A stretch of 31,389 nucleotides of DNA, taken from positions 1-31,389 of the forward strand of contig JABZLB010000032.1 in NCBI GenBank assembly GCA_015256945.1. The letters are read 5' to 3'. This stretch comes from Prevotellaceae bacterium (GTDB lineage: Bacteria > Bacteroidota > Bacteroidia > Bacteroidales > Bacteroidaceae). A program made the translations under genes and the position numbers. Under the pieces are notes generated by a model. It ran no database searches. It was not told the DNA's origin and saw only the letters and a list, made by a program, of their open reading frames with translations. Shown here piece after piece: positions 1 to 8,000 of the stretch (its first letter is position 1; every line of letters starts with the position of its first letter).

Positions 1-9
1 CTCATCGTG

Positions 10-87
10 TGGCGGCCGTCAGCAACGCTGTTGACGGCCGTCACACCCATTGTTCGACAGCCGCCGTACGCGCTGCCGACGACCGCC
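10..87. repeat. GC-rich four-unit intergenic repeat, copy A
   Basis: Four 11-bp units resembling YGRCGGCCGYC lie at 10-20, 32-42, 55-65 and 77-87, so they start 22, 23 and 22 bp apart. Units 1 and 2 form a strong hairpin (CGGCCGTCA at 12-20 pairs with TGACGGCCG at 32-40). The same architecture recurs at 12875-12952 and 20363-20441. It is non-coding and much richer in GC than the flanking DNA. I do not recognise it as a named element. The left flank is cut off by the window edge. Confidence 0.75.
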
Positions 88-487
88 GCACACCCGCCTT
101 ACCGTCTTCAAACCGGCAGCTTTTAAATGTAAAAGAATCAAGATTATGCAATCATTCATGAAACAAAAGGCAACAATGTCTCTCCCTTAAAGAAAATAAA
201 AAGCGTCATGTCCCCCGTTATTACATGACAAATGCCATCTATCCAACGAAATCTCACTGCGCCTTCGTTAGGTTTTCACCCCGGCATTAAAAGCACAAAA
301 AAACTGTTTGACAAAACCTTTGTTCCATGAAACTATCTGAATAGCAGTTTCATATCTGCTCCTCACGCGTTTTACGAAACAACGTTTTTACCAAACAGCC
401 CTTGCCGTCTTTATCTTTTTACTCTAAAATTTTAAAGTTCAGCCTTTTATATATTTTCATTTTAATTACTCTATTCAAAGGCTCTTC
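88..487. other. gene-free stretch left of fhs
   Basis: I see no convincing gene here; the longest ATG frames are very short. A small hairpin (GTCATGT at 205-211 with ACATGAC at 223-229, loop 11) may be the terminator of a gene beyond the left edge, but it has no T-tract. The rest is AT-rich intergenic DNA. Confidence 0.5.
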
Positions 488-563
488 CTTTAATTTTTTA
501 ATCTTTTAATTCTTTAATCTTAGGCCTCCCCTTTTACTTTTTTAATTTTTTACTTTTTTACTT
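488..563. repeat. A/T-rich periodic tract downstream of fhs
   Basis: Read on the minus strand directly after the fhs stop, the sequence is two blocks of short purine-rich repeats, first GTAAAA(AA) units and then GATTAAA/AATTAAA units, separated by GGGGAGGCCTAAG. It is low-complexity DNA. A role in transcription end or mRNA 3'-end formation is only a guess. Confidence 0.5.
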
Positions 564-2234
564 TTACGACATTCCTTCAATCTTACCGTCGATAACGTCG
601 ATACGATTCGCCTGCGGGTCGGCAGGAAGCCCCGGCATTCGCAACATGGTTCCTGCAACGGCAACGAGCATTTCTGCCCCACTGTTAATTACAATATCAG
701 CTATTTCCATACTAAAACCATCAACAGGGCCGTACGCTTTCGCGTCGGTAGAGAAGCTATACTGTGTTTTTGCAATACAAACGGGGAAATGTTCAAAACC
801 CAACCGTGCAATATTCTTCAGTTGCTGACGCGCTTTTGTACTGTATGTAATGGTGCCGGCGCCATATATTTCGCGTGCTACGGCAGCAATTTTATCCTCT
901 ACCGGAGCATCATCGGCATAGAGAAGACGTAATTTTTCTGACGGATTCTGCTCAACCTCATTCACAACAAGGCGGGCCAAATCCTCGGCACCTGCGCCCC
1001 CTTCGGCAAAAGCGTTGTTTACGGCAAAGCCTGTATGCAGCACCGTTTCGCAATGGCGGCGCACCGTTTCAATCTCTTCTTCGGTATCTTCACCGTAACG
1101 GTTAAAGGCAACAACAACGTTCTGGCCGAACTTTTTAAGGTTTTCAACATGCTTGTCTAAATTCCAGAAGCCAGCCTCAATGCCCTTAATATTGGGTTCT
1201 TTAATACATTTATAGTCGACCCCACCGTGCATTTTCAGTGCCTGAAGTGTAACAACGAGCACGGTAATACTGGGTTGTAGGCCAGCCTTACGACACTTAA
1301 TGTCGTAGAATTTCTCCGCACCGAGGTCGGCTCCGAAGCCTGCTTCGGTCACGGCATAATCGCCATAGGTTAGCGCAGCCTGCGTAGCCACTACCGAATT
1401 ACACCCATGAGCAATGTTGGCAAAAGGGCCACAATGGACAAAAGCCGGTGTAGCTTCCGTAGTTTGCACTAAGTTTGGACAGATGGCATCGGTTAAAAGG
1501 GCTGTAATTGCTCCCTCAACGCCCATATCACGCACAAAGAAAGGCTTGTCGCTATAATCGAAACCGAGCAGAATATTGCCTATACGCCGCTTCAAATCAT
1601 CCAGATTTGTGGCAAAACACATGATGGCCATAATCTCAGATGCCGGCGTAATGTCGAAACCCGATTCGGCTGTAATGCCGTTCGTTGCCGGGCCAATGCC
1701 TGTTACAATATGGCGCAGAGATCGGTCGTTAACATCCATCACACGCCGCCATAACACCTGCTTCAGGGCAAAACCGTCCCTGGCATGCTGGTAGATATAA
1801 TTGTCGAGCAGGGCCGAAATCATATTGTTGGCTGAGGTTATGGCATGGAAATCGCCCGTAAAATGCAGGTTTATCTTCTCCATTGGCAGCACCTGGGCAT
1901 AGCCTCCGCCACATGCTCCGCCCTTCTGTCCGAAGCAAGGGCCTAGCGATGGTTCGCGAAGAGCTGCCACAGCACGCTTGCCTATACGATTCAAACCGAG
2001 GGCAAGCCCCACCGATACCGTTGTTTTGCCGATGCCTGCCTTTGTTGGACTGATGGCCGTTACCAGCACCAGGTGGTGTCCTTTCTGTCGTTGAGAGTCG
2101 ATGGCATCGAGCGAAACTTTGGCCATATAGCGGCCATAAGGCTCGCAAAGCTGCAAGCTTAGTCCCATCTCGGTTGCCAGATTATCTACTTGTTTAAGCG
2201 TTGTTTCCTGTGCAATCTGAATGTCTGTTTTCAT
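564..2234 (-). CDS. fhs: formate--tetrahydrofolate ligase
   Basis: Cytosolic enzyme that joins formate to tetrahydrofolate using ATP, giving 10-formyl-THF for one-carbon metabolism. The 556-aa product has the usual family length. It shows the nucleotide-binding loop PTKAGIGKTT (63-72), the glycine-rich family signature FGQKGGACGGGY (101-112) and the second signature VVTLQALKMHGG (327-338). The loop has KAGIGKTT where many homologues have LGEGKST. The start ATG is 21 bp downstream of the ugd stop, so the two genes are probably co-transcribed with fhs second. No promoter-like box is visible in that gap. Function is very secure from the signatures; the operon is inferred from spacing only. Confidence 0.96.
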   Translation of the reverse strand: MKTDIQIAQETTLKQVDNLATEMGLSLQLCEPYGRYMAKVSLDAIDSQRQKGHHLVLVTAISPTKAGIGKTTVSVGLALGLNRIGKRAVAALREPSLGPCFGQKGGACGGGYAQVLPMEKINLHFTGDFHAITSANNMISALLDNYIYQHARDGFALKQVLWRRVMDVNDRSLRHIVTGIGPATNGITAESGFDITPASEIMAIMCFATNLDDLKRRIGNILLGFDYSDKPFFVRDMGVEGAITALLTDAICPNLVQTTEATPAFVHCGPFANIAHGCNSVVATQAALTYGDYAVTEAGFGADLGAEKFYDIKCRKAGLQPSITVLVVTLQALKMHGGVDYKCIKEPNIKGIEAGFWNLDKHVENLKKFGQNVVVAFNRYGEDTEEEIETVRRHCETVLHTGFAVNNAFAEGGAGAEDLARLVVNEVEQNPSEKLRLLYADDAPVEDKIAAVAREIYGAGTITYSTKARQQLKNIARLGFEHFPVCIAKTQYSFSTDAKAYGPVDGFSMEIADIVINSGAEMLVAVAGTMLRMPGLPADPQANRIDVIDGKIEGMS

Positions 2235-2255
2235 GTTTTGTATTGGATTTGTGGT

Positions 2256-3506
2256 TTAGTCCCGGCTAAATATGTCGCGTGTGTATACTTTTTCTCTTAC
2301 GTCGTCGAGCACCTTGTTATAGCGGTTGGCAATAATGGCTTGTGAACGGCGTTTAAACTCGTCAATATTATTTACAATAAGCGACCCGAAGAAAGTTGTG
2401 CCGTCGTCGAGCGTAGGTTCATAAATGATAACCGTTGCCCCCTTGGCCTTAATACGTTTCATCACACCCTGGATGGAACTCTGGCGGAAATTGTCAGAAT
2501 TGCTTTTCATCGTGAGGCGGTAAACGCCAATCACACACTCGTGTTCCTCCTGTGGACGGAAGTCGCCACGGTTGTAATAATCGTAATATCCCGCTTTATT
2601 AAGTACCTGATCGGCAATGAAATCCTTTCGGGTACGGTTGCTTTCTACAATAGCTTGTATCAAATTCTCGGGCACATCCTGATAATTGGCCAGCAGCTGC
2701 TTGGTGTCCTTGGGCAGACAATAGCCGCCGTAGCCGAAGCTCGGATTGTTGTAAAAGCTGCCGATGCGCGGGTCAAGGCTCACACCTTGTATAATACTCT
2801 GCGTGTCAAGCCCCTTTACTTCGGCGTAGGTATCAAGCTCGTTGAAATAGCTTACGCGCAGTGCAAGATAGGTATTGGCAAATAATTTTACGGCCTCGGC
2901 TTCGGTAAGACCCATGAAAAGGGTTTCAATATCAGGCTTTAAAGCCCCTTCACGCAGCATGTCGGCAAAAATATGGGCGGCCTCGTCAAGGCGTTTGTCG
3001 CCCTCAGGACGCCCTACAATGATGCGGCTTGGATAAAGATTATCGTACAACGCCTTGCTTTCGCGCAGGAATTCAGGTGCAAAAATAATGTTCTCACAAT
3101 CGTATTTTTGGCGCACTCCTTCAGTATAGCCTACGGGAATAGTTGATTTTATAACCATGATTGCTGAAGGATTAACCTTCATCACAGCCTCAATCACCTC
3201 TTCGACATGTGATGTATCAAAGTAATTTCTTACCGAATCGTAGTTCGTAGGGGTGGCAATGACCACATAATCGGCCCCGCGATAGGCAGCATCGGCGTCG
3301 GTAGTGAAGCTGATGTCCAGCTCCTTCTCCTTCAGATACTTTTCAATATACTCGTCCTGAATGGGCGAACGACGCTCGTTTAGCATCGCAATCTTCTCAG
3401 GAACTACATCAACAGCCGTTACATGCTGGTGCTGACTAAGCAATGTTGCAATGCTAAGGCCTACATAACCTGTGCCTGCAACTGCAATGTTATACTTCTT
3501 TTTCAT
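2256..3506 (-). CDS. ugd: UDP-glucose 6-dehydrogenase
   Basis: NAD-dependent oxidation of UDP-glucose to UDP-glucuronate, a precursor for capsule, LPS or exopolysaccharide sugars; cytosolic. The 416-aa protein opens with the Rossmann motif GTGYVG (11-16) and carries the active-site motif GYCLPKDT with the catalytic Cys at 263. The segment APEFLRES (143-150) is the conserved substrate-binding region. A related nucleotide-sugar dehydrogenase such as UDP-ManNAc dehydrogenase is possible, but the short length and motif set favour Ugd. It lies between a GH27 gene upstream and fhs downstream, all on the minus strand. A hairpin at 3536-3557 separates it from GH27. No clear TAnnTTTG box was seen in the 68-bp gap, so its promoter is unknown. 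Confidence 0.93.
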   Translation of the reverse strand: MKKKYNIAVAGTGYVGLSIATLLSQHQHVTAVDVVPEKIAMLNERRSPIQDEYIEKYLKEKELDISFTTDADAAYRGADYVVIATPTNYDSVRNYFDTSHVEEVIEAVMKVNPSAIMVIKSTIPVGYTEGVRQKYDCENIIFAPEFLRESKALYDNLYPSRIIVGRPEGDKRLDEAAHIFADMLREGALKPDIETLFMGLTEAEAVKLFANTYLALRVSYFNELDTYAEVKGLDTQSIIQGVSLDPRIGSFYNNPSFGYGGYCLPKDTKQLLANYQDVPENLIQAIVESNRTRKDFIADQVLNKAGYYDYYNRGDFRPQEEHECVIGVYRLTMKSNSDNFRQSSIQGVMKRIKAKGATVIIYEPTLDDGTTFFGSLIVNNIDEFKRRSQAIIANRYNKVLDDVREKVYTRDIFSRD

Positions 3507-3535
3507 CCTAAAAACTTATATTTTATTGATATAGG

Positions 3536-3557
3536 GACGCCCATGACAGAGGGCGTC
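3536..3557 (-). terminator. hairpin after GH27 gene
   Basis: GACGCCC (3536-3542) pairs with GGGCGTC (3551-3557) around an 8-nt loop, 18 bp past the GH27 stop on the minus strand. The following sequence is AT-rich but lacks a clean T-run, so this may be a partial terminator between GH27 and ugd. Confidence 0.5.
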
Positions 3558-3574
3558 ACCTATGTATGGTTGCA

Positions 3575-5197
3575 TTATTCGTGCAGGTCCATACAGTCGA
3601 TATTGGGCGCAAAACCATAGTCTTGCCCTATCGAGATGGTATTATAACCGCGTTTTAGCGTAACGGGTACGTCAATAGTGCGGAAGTCTTTGTCCCATGA
3701 CGTTCCCTTGGGCATGGCTACATTGTTCATCATAACGCCGTTCACGCAGATGTCTGCTTCTCTTTTGTCCTTTGAAGCGTAGCGGATAGTCATGATATAG
3801 TTGCCGTCATGGTCGGCCCACACATTGCGCCACTCCATGTAATTGCGTGCATTTCCACCTACATTATATACGTAAGCGCCTCCGCTTGCCTCTGTGCTCT
3901 GGGCATAATTAGCCGTTTGGGCATTCTTAATTTCCTGATAATTGCGCATCCACGATTCCTCAGCCTCATAGCGTGTTTTGGCTATACGTGTTCCCGTCAT
4001 GAAATAAGCCTGTGAGCCATGTGCCGGAATGGTTACATCAAACACCTGTCGCATGCCTTTTTTGGCAGGCTTAACCACCTGGTTGCGCCCTGTAAAGCAG
4101 TCGTGAACCTGTACCTTACCGCTCAGCTCGAGGCGCGCAAGGTCAACCCGAATAGTTTGTACAGTATCGCTCAAATTCATGACAACCACGGCACGTTTCG
4201 CCCCATGGAGCTGTTCCATATCCTTTGCAACCACGTAAACATCGCCCTCACGCTGTACTACCGGCGCGCCAATGCCCAGAACATCCTGATTCATTGCAAT
4301 GAGATCTTTGTTCTTAAGCAGTTCCAATGACGACGGGCGGAGCTTGGTCATATCACATCCAATAAGCAGCGGTGAAGAAGCAATGCACCAGTATGCCATG
4401 TGTGTACGCTCCTCATCGGGGTTCATTGAACGGCCAATTTCGAGCATATCCATGTCGTTATAGTGGCCTCCGCCTGTATAAGCCTGAAGGTAAAGGTTCT
4501 CTTCAACAATGCCCTTTACCGAAGGCCAGCCGTCATAGATGTCGGTTGTAGTACGCCATGAGTCGGCAATATCGCTTACCCACGTACCCGGATACGCCCA
4601 TCGGCAGATGTTATACACTAGTCGCCGGCCTGTCTTTTTTTCTATTTCTTTGATAATATTGCTTATTTTGGTATACTGTTCGCGCTCATCAAGGCCCATG
4701 CGCATGCCGCCACAGTAGTCTACTTTAATAAAGTCGTAGTCCCAATCCTGTAAATATGTCTTAATGTCCTGTTCCTCATATCCGGCCAGTCCCACGCCAA
4801 TGCCATACGCAACAGTGCTCGAACGGCTTCCGCATACATCGTCACCGGCATCCGAATACATGCCGGCCTTCAGGCCAAGCTTGTGAATATAGTCGGCAAC
4901 GACACGCATACCGTTGGGGAATCGTTCGCGATTGATGATAAGCTGACCGTCTTTTCCACGACCGTTCCAGAAACCATCGTCAATATTTATATACTCATAT
5001 CCCGCAGCTTTCAGTCCCTGATTAACCATGGCATCGGCCTGATTCTCTATAATTTTCTCGCTAATGTCAAGGGCAAATGTGTTCCACGAACTCCACCCCA
5101 TGGTGGGAGGCAGAAACGTTCGTTGTGCCGGCTGTGCCCATGAAAGGGCATTTATACCCAGAAATACGGAAAGCAGAAGGTTTCTTTGTTTTTTCAT
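3575..5197 (-). CDS. secreted GH27 alpha-galactosidase with C-terminal CBM
   Basis: Predicted to remove alpha-linked galactose (family GH27 retaining enzyme) outside the cytoplasm. The 540-aa protein has an N-terminal signal peptide (about 1-21, ending AWA-like at LSWAQ). The barrel begins at MGWSSWN (33-39). The nucleophile is Asp160 in FIKVDYCGG and the acid/base is Asp219, four residues after Arg in DSWRTTTD, matching family spacing. A C-terminal domain from about 409 (RYEAEE) to 540 looks like a CBM6/35-type sugar-binding module. There is no lipobox, so it is probably periplasmic or secreted. It is divergent from the GH5-like gene at 5326 with a 128-bp shared promoter region; a -7 box lies at 5231-5238. 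Some GH27 members act on other alpha-linked sugars, so the exact substrate is open. Confidence 0.92.
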   Translation of the reverse strand: MKKQRNLLLSVFLGINALSWAQPAQRTFLPPTMGWSSWNTFALDISEKIIENQADAMVNQGLKAAGYEYINIDDGFWNGRGKDGQLIINRERFPNGMRVVADYIHKLGLKAGMYSDAGDDVCGSRSSTVAYGIGVGLAGYEEQDIKTYLQDWDYDFIKVDYCGGMRMGLDEREQYTKISNIIKEIEKKTGRRLVYNICRWAYPGTWVSDIADSWRTTTDIYDGWPSVKGIVEENLYLQAYTGGGHYNDMDMLEIGRSMNPDEERTHMAYWCIASSPLLIGCDMTKLRPSSLELLKNKDLIAMNQDVLGIGAPVVQREGDVYVVAKDMEQLHGAKRAVVVMNLSDTVQTIRVDLARLELSGKVQVHDCFTGRNQVVKPAKKGMRQVFDVTIPAHGSQAYFMTGTRIAKTRYEAEESWMRNYQEIKNAQTANYAQSTEASGGAYVYNVGGNARNYMEWRNVWADHDGNYIMTIRYASKDKREADICVNGVMMNNVAMPKGTSWDKDFRTIDVPVTLKRGYNTISIGQDYGFAPNIDCMDLHE

Positions 5198-5230
5198 TGT
5201 TTAAAGTTTTGATGATTTTGGTTCGACGCG

Positions 5231-5238
5231 CAAATATA
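5231..5238 (-). promoter_or_regulatory. -7 box for GH27 gene
   Basis: TATATTTG on the minus strand matches the Bacteroidota TAnnTTTG consensus. It would start the transcript near 5224, about 27 nt before the GH27 ATG. Confidence 0.55.
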
Positions 5239-5281
5239 TATATTTTTGCGTTAATATCGTCATGAAATAGAAATTATTCTC

Positions 5282-5289
5282 TATCTTTG
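5282..5289 (+). promoter_or_regulatory. -7 box for GH5-like gene
   Basis: TATCTTTG matches TAnnTTTG and lies 36 bp before the ATG at 5326. It is back-to-back with the GH27 promoter, so one regulator could act on both. Confidence 0.6.
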
Positions 5290-5325
5290 TGGGCGAAATC
5301 TCATTAAACCAAAACAATTCTTATC

Positions 5326-6408
5326 ATGAACTGTAAAAAAAACATCAGGTTTGTCTGCCTGTCCCTACTGTTTTTAATTGCCTCAACTGTGCAGGCACAA
5401 ACCCTTCCCGGCCGCTGGAGCGAAGAACGCGCCAACAAATGGTATGCAGAAATGCCATGGATGTCGGGATGTGATTACATACCTTCGACAGCAATCAACC
5501 AGATTGAAATGTGGAGCGCGAAAACATTCGACCCCAAACGCATCGATCAGGAGCTGGGATGGGCACAGCAATTAGGTTTCAAAACGATGCGCGTATTCCT
5601 GAGCAGCGTCGTTTATGAGCACAGTGCAAAGGAGTTAAAGAAGAACATATCAACATTCCTCGATATTTGTCAGCGCCATAACATCCGCCCGTTCTTTGTA
5701 TTTTTCGACGACTGCTGGAACGCAGAGTCGCACTATGGCGACCAACCCGCACCGAAAACAGGCGTACATAACAGCGGATGGGTGCAAGATCCGAGCGTAA
5801 GTTTGCGTGCCGATACTGCTACATTGTATCCGAAATTAGAGCGATATGTAAAAGATATTGTCAAGACTTTCGGCAACGACAAGCGCGTTTTAATGTGGGA
5901 TTTATACAACGAACCGGGCAATGGCAGCCACTTTGCAAGCTCTCTGCCTCTGCTTCGCAAGGCTTTTGAATGGGCAAGAAGCGTGAATCCGTCACAGCCT
6001 CTCACCGCAGGCGTATGGAATAGTGACCTGAAATTCAAAGAGCTTAACGCCTTCCAGCTGGGTAATTCTGACGTTATCTCCTATCACGACTATCGTAAAC
6101 CTGAGGAGCATGAAACACAAATACGGTATCTTTTAATGCTGAACCGTCCGCTGATATGTACCGAATATATGGCCCGCAGGTCAGATTGTTATTTCTATAA
6201 CACCATGCCGATGTTGAAAAAACACAACGTAATGGCCATCAACTGGGGCTTTGTTACGGGTAAAACCAACACACGCTACGCATGGAATGAACCTTATCCT
6301 GACGGCAGCGAACCGTTAGAGTGGTTCCACGACATCCTGAACACCGATGGCACGCCACATAACAACGGCGACATTACGGTGATAAAAGCCATGAATGGCG
6401 TAAAATAA
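5326..6408 (+). CDS. secreted clan-A (GH5-like) glycoside hydrolase
   Basis: A 360-aa single-domain hydrolase with a signal peptide (about 1-24, ending VQAQ). The fold looks like a cellulase-type (clan GH-A) TIM barrel: the acid/base is Glu196 in WDLYNEPGNG and the likely nucleophile is Glu280 in LICTEYMAR. Trp307 in NWGFV sits near the end of the barrel as in this clan. The precise family and substrate cannot be fixed from the sequence; homologues are often labelled cellulase or 1,4-beta-xylanase without proof. Its divergence from the GH27 gene suggests the two act on one glycan, for example a galactose-decorated mannan or glucan, but that is inference. It ends ahead of a strong hairpin at 6434-6476. 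Confidence 0.85.
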   Translation: MNCKKNIRFVCLSLLFLIASTVQAQTLPGRWSEERANKWYAEMPWMSGCDYIPSTAINQIEMWSAKTFDPKRIDQELGWAQQLGFKTMRVFLSSVVYEHSAKELKKNISTFLDICQRHNIRPFFVFFDDCWNAESHYGDQPAPKTGVHNSGWVQDPSVSLRADTATLYPKLERYVKDIVKTFGNDKRVLMWDLYNEPGNGSHFASSLPLLRKAFEWARSVNPSQPLTAGVWNSDLKFKELNAFQLGNSDVISYHDYRKPEEHETQIRYLLMLNRPLICTEYMARRSDCYFYNTMPMLKKHNVMAINWGFVTGKTNTRYAWNEPYPDGSEPLEWFHDILNTDGTPHNNGDITVIKAMNGVK

Positions 6409-6433
6409 ATTTAGCAAATACATCCTTTTATAC

Positions 6434-6476
6434 GCGTCACCCCTCTGTTAACCAATAGGTTACAGAGGGGTGACGC
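6434..6476. terminator. strong hairpin between convergent genes
   Basis: GCGTCACCCCTCTGT pairs fully with ACAGAGGGGTGACGC, and inner AACC/GGTT pairs extend the stem to 19 bp with one bulged T and an AATA loop. It sits between the GH5-like gene (+) and the AraC-type gene (-) and could end both transcripts. No long T-run follows. Confidence 0.75.
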
Positions 6477-6539
6477 AATATGTCTAAGGCATAATCGCAG
6501 ACATTTTTCCACAAAAAGGTTAGGAAAACAATACCGAAT

Positions 6540-7442
6540 CTACTTTAATTCGTCCTCAGGAAGCATACGATATTCGGTGGTAGTTATACCCGTACGCCGT
6601 TTAAAGAACTTGCATAATGAGCTTAACGACATGAAGCCAAACTCGTCAGCTATCATCTTTTGCGACTTATTGGTACACCGAAGCTCCAGCTGAAGCAGCA
6701 TCGTAAGCGTTTTATCAATCCACTCTTTCGCCGTCAGCCCAGTTTCTTTCTTTACTACCATGCCAAGATAATGGGCCGATATACACAGCTGTGACGCATA
6801 GAAATCAAGCTCGTGTTCGGTTCTGGCATTATCATTTACAAGGCGGACAAACCGTTCAATAGTTTGTTTATTGCGCGACCATCCACCGCTCTTAAACACC
6901 GTTCGCGAACTATACAACGAATCTGCAAAGCGCAGGGTAGATGCAAAAAGCATGTCTAAGGTACTGTCGTTCACCGAATCGAGATGGGCAAGATTGTATA
7001 AAGTTTCCATAAACTGCCTTCCAACGATCTGTTCCTGCTCCGTCGTGTGAATGGAAAAACATAAGTCAGGCGAAAGGAATCTTTCGGGCGGACGACCTCC
7101 AAATATCGTTTTCAGATACGCTTCAGTCATTAAGATACAGTCGAAACTGGAGTCAACTCCAAAGTTATCAGCCTCAACCGCTACGCCCCAGTTCAAAAAT
7201 AACATGTCGCCTGCGGTGCAACGATATTTCTTTAGGCCAATAACCGGCTCACACCAGCCACGCCGAACAATGGCCAGACGGACAACATTGGCTTTAACAG
7301 GCCTCTCTTTTTCAAAAGCAGCCTTAAAAAATGGGTTACAGTTTCGTGCAATAAGAAACCGCGAACCCACATAAATATCACCGGCAATACCCGATTCATT
7401 GTTTCTTATATAAGAAACAATATCCTTAAATTCCCTAAACAT
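6540..7442 (-). CDS. AraC-family transcriptional regulator
   Basis: A 300-aa DNA-binding regulator. The C-terminal ~90 residues form the double helix-turn-helix of the AraC/XylS family: a first helix pair around ELDFYASQLCISAHYLGMVV and a second around KMIADEFGFMSLSSLCKFFK, ending RRTGITTTEYR. The N-terminal ~190 residues look like a ligand-sensing cupin-like domain (for example YRCTAGDMLFLNWG). It has no membrane segment and is not a hybrid two-component regulator. It converges on the GH5-like/GH27 pair, so it may sense sugar and control them; this is inferred from position. A -7 box at 7488-7495 and a 13-bp dyad at 7471-7483 lie upstream, which would fit autoregulation. Confidence 0.9.
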   Translation of the reverse strand: MFREFKDIVSYIRNNESGIAGDIYVGSRFLIARNCNPFFKAAFEKERPVKANVVRLAIVRRGWCEPVIGLKKYRCTAGDMLFLNWGVAVEADNFGVDSSFDCILMTEAYLKTIFGGRPPERFLSPDLCFSIHTTEQEQIVGRQFMETLYNLAHLDSVNDSTLDMLFASTLRFADSLYSSRTVFKSGGWSRNKQTIERFVRLVNDNARTEHELDFYASQLCISAHYLGMVVKKETGLTAKEWIDKTLTMLLQLELRCTNKSQKMIADEFGFMSLSSLCKFFKRRTGITTTEYRMLPEDELK

Positions 7443-7470
7443 TACTCTCTCTTCTTATTTCACTCTTGTC

Positions 7471-7483
7471 ACGATAATATCGT
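7471..7483. promoter_or_regulatory. dyad at the predicted start of the araC-type transcript
   Basis: ACGATAATATCGT is a 6+1+6 palindrome 5 bp downstream of the -7 box at 7488-7495, so it covers the expected +1. It could be an operator or a small 5' hairpin. Confidence 0.4.
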
Positions 7484-7487
7484 TGTG

Positions 7488-7495
7488 CAAAGTTA
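7488..7495 (-). promoter_or_regulatory. -7 box for AraC-type gene
   Basis: TAACTTTG on the minus strand, about 46 bp before the ATG at 7442, fits the Bacteroidota TAnnTTTG consensus. Confidence 0.6.
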
Positions 7496-7635
7496 ATAAA
7501 ATTATAAAATATATTCAACATAATCACTATTCTTATTCATAAATATACTTATTAAACAAGCTTCTTTATGTAAAGTATGCCCGGACAGGTAATAAAACTA
7601 CAATATCGACCCAGACTTTGCAGGGCTTTTCAGAA

Positions 7636-7675
7636 GATGAGGGCAGACACCTACATTGCAGTGCCTACCCTCATC
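7636..7675 (-). terminator. stem-loop after the BspA/KKxYxxP transcript
   Basis: GATGAGGG at one end pairs with CCCTCATC at the other. On the minus-strand RNA the stem reaches 15 bp including two G-U pairs; the plus-strand version would have two A-C mismatches. This supports a minus-strand role as the 3' end of the transcript from 11760. No T-run follows. Confidence 0.55.
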
Positions 7676-7710
7676 AATCAATCTATTGTAATGAAACAAC
7701 CTTCATTAGC

Positions 7711-7944
7711 TTATTCGTCCCATACATTGTAATGCAAACCATTGAATGGAAGCGCAGGCTTAGCACCCACGTCGTCGTCGTCTGCTATCTGACTTGGGTC
7801 AGGCGTTGTACCGCTTTGTGCTGAATTTTGCGCCTGTCCGGGAGTAATTGTCATATCTACACTTGCCTCCAGCATGAGGTAATCCAGTGTTACATGGTTG
7901 CAAATGACATCGGGTTTAATATATAATTTCTTTTCCATAACCAT
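7711..7944 (-). CDS. small KKxYxxP peptide (77 aa)
   Basis: A 77-aa protein of unknown function. It starts MVMEKKLYIKPDVI, has a short hydrophobic patch (LDYLMLEASVDM, about 20-31), then a Ser/Thr/Gln/Pro-rich stretch, an acid run DDDD near 55-58 and an aromatic tail ending YNVWDE. There is no clear signal peptide or membrane helix. The N-terminus resembles that of the 56-aa protein at 20851-21021 (KK-x-Y-x-x-P-x-I). From memory, similar short unannotated ORFs are common in Prevotella and Bacteroides, but I know no assigned function. It lies 56 bp downstream of the BspA-like gene without an obvious promoter between them, so it is probably co-transcribed. The start may be M1 or M3. Confidence 0.7.
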   Translation of the reverse strand: MVMEKKLYIKPDVICNHVTLDYLMLEASVDMTITPGQAQNSAQSGTTPDPSQIADDDDVGAKPALPFNGLHYNVWDE

Positions 7945-8000
7945 TATTCATTCATGATAAAACTGTTGATTTATTGAAGATTTATAGTAGGCGAAGGGTA

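Noticed and set aside
10..87. CRISPR array
   Set aside because: The repeats are short GC-rich near-palindromes, only four per locus, with 11-12 bp spacers and no cas genes.
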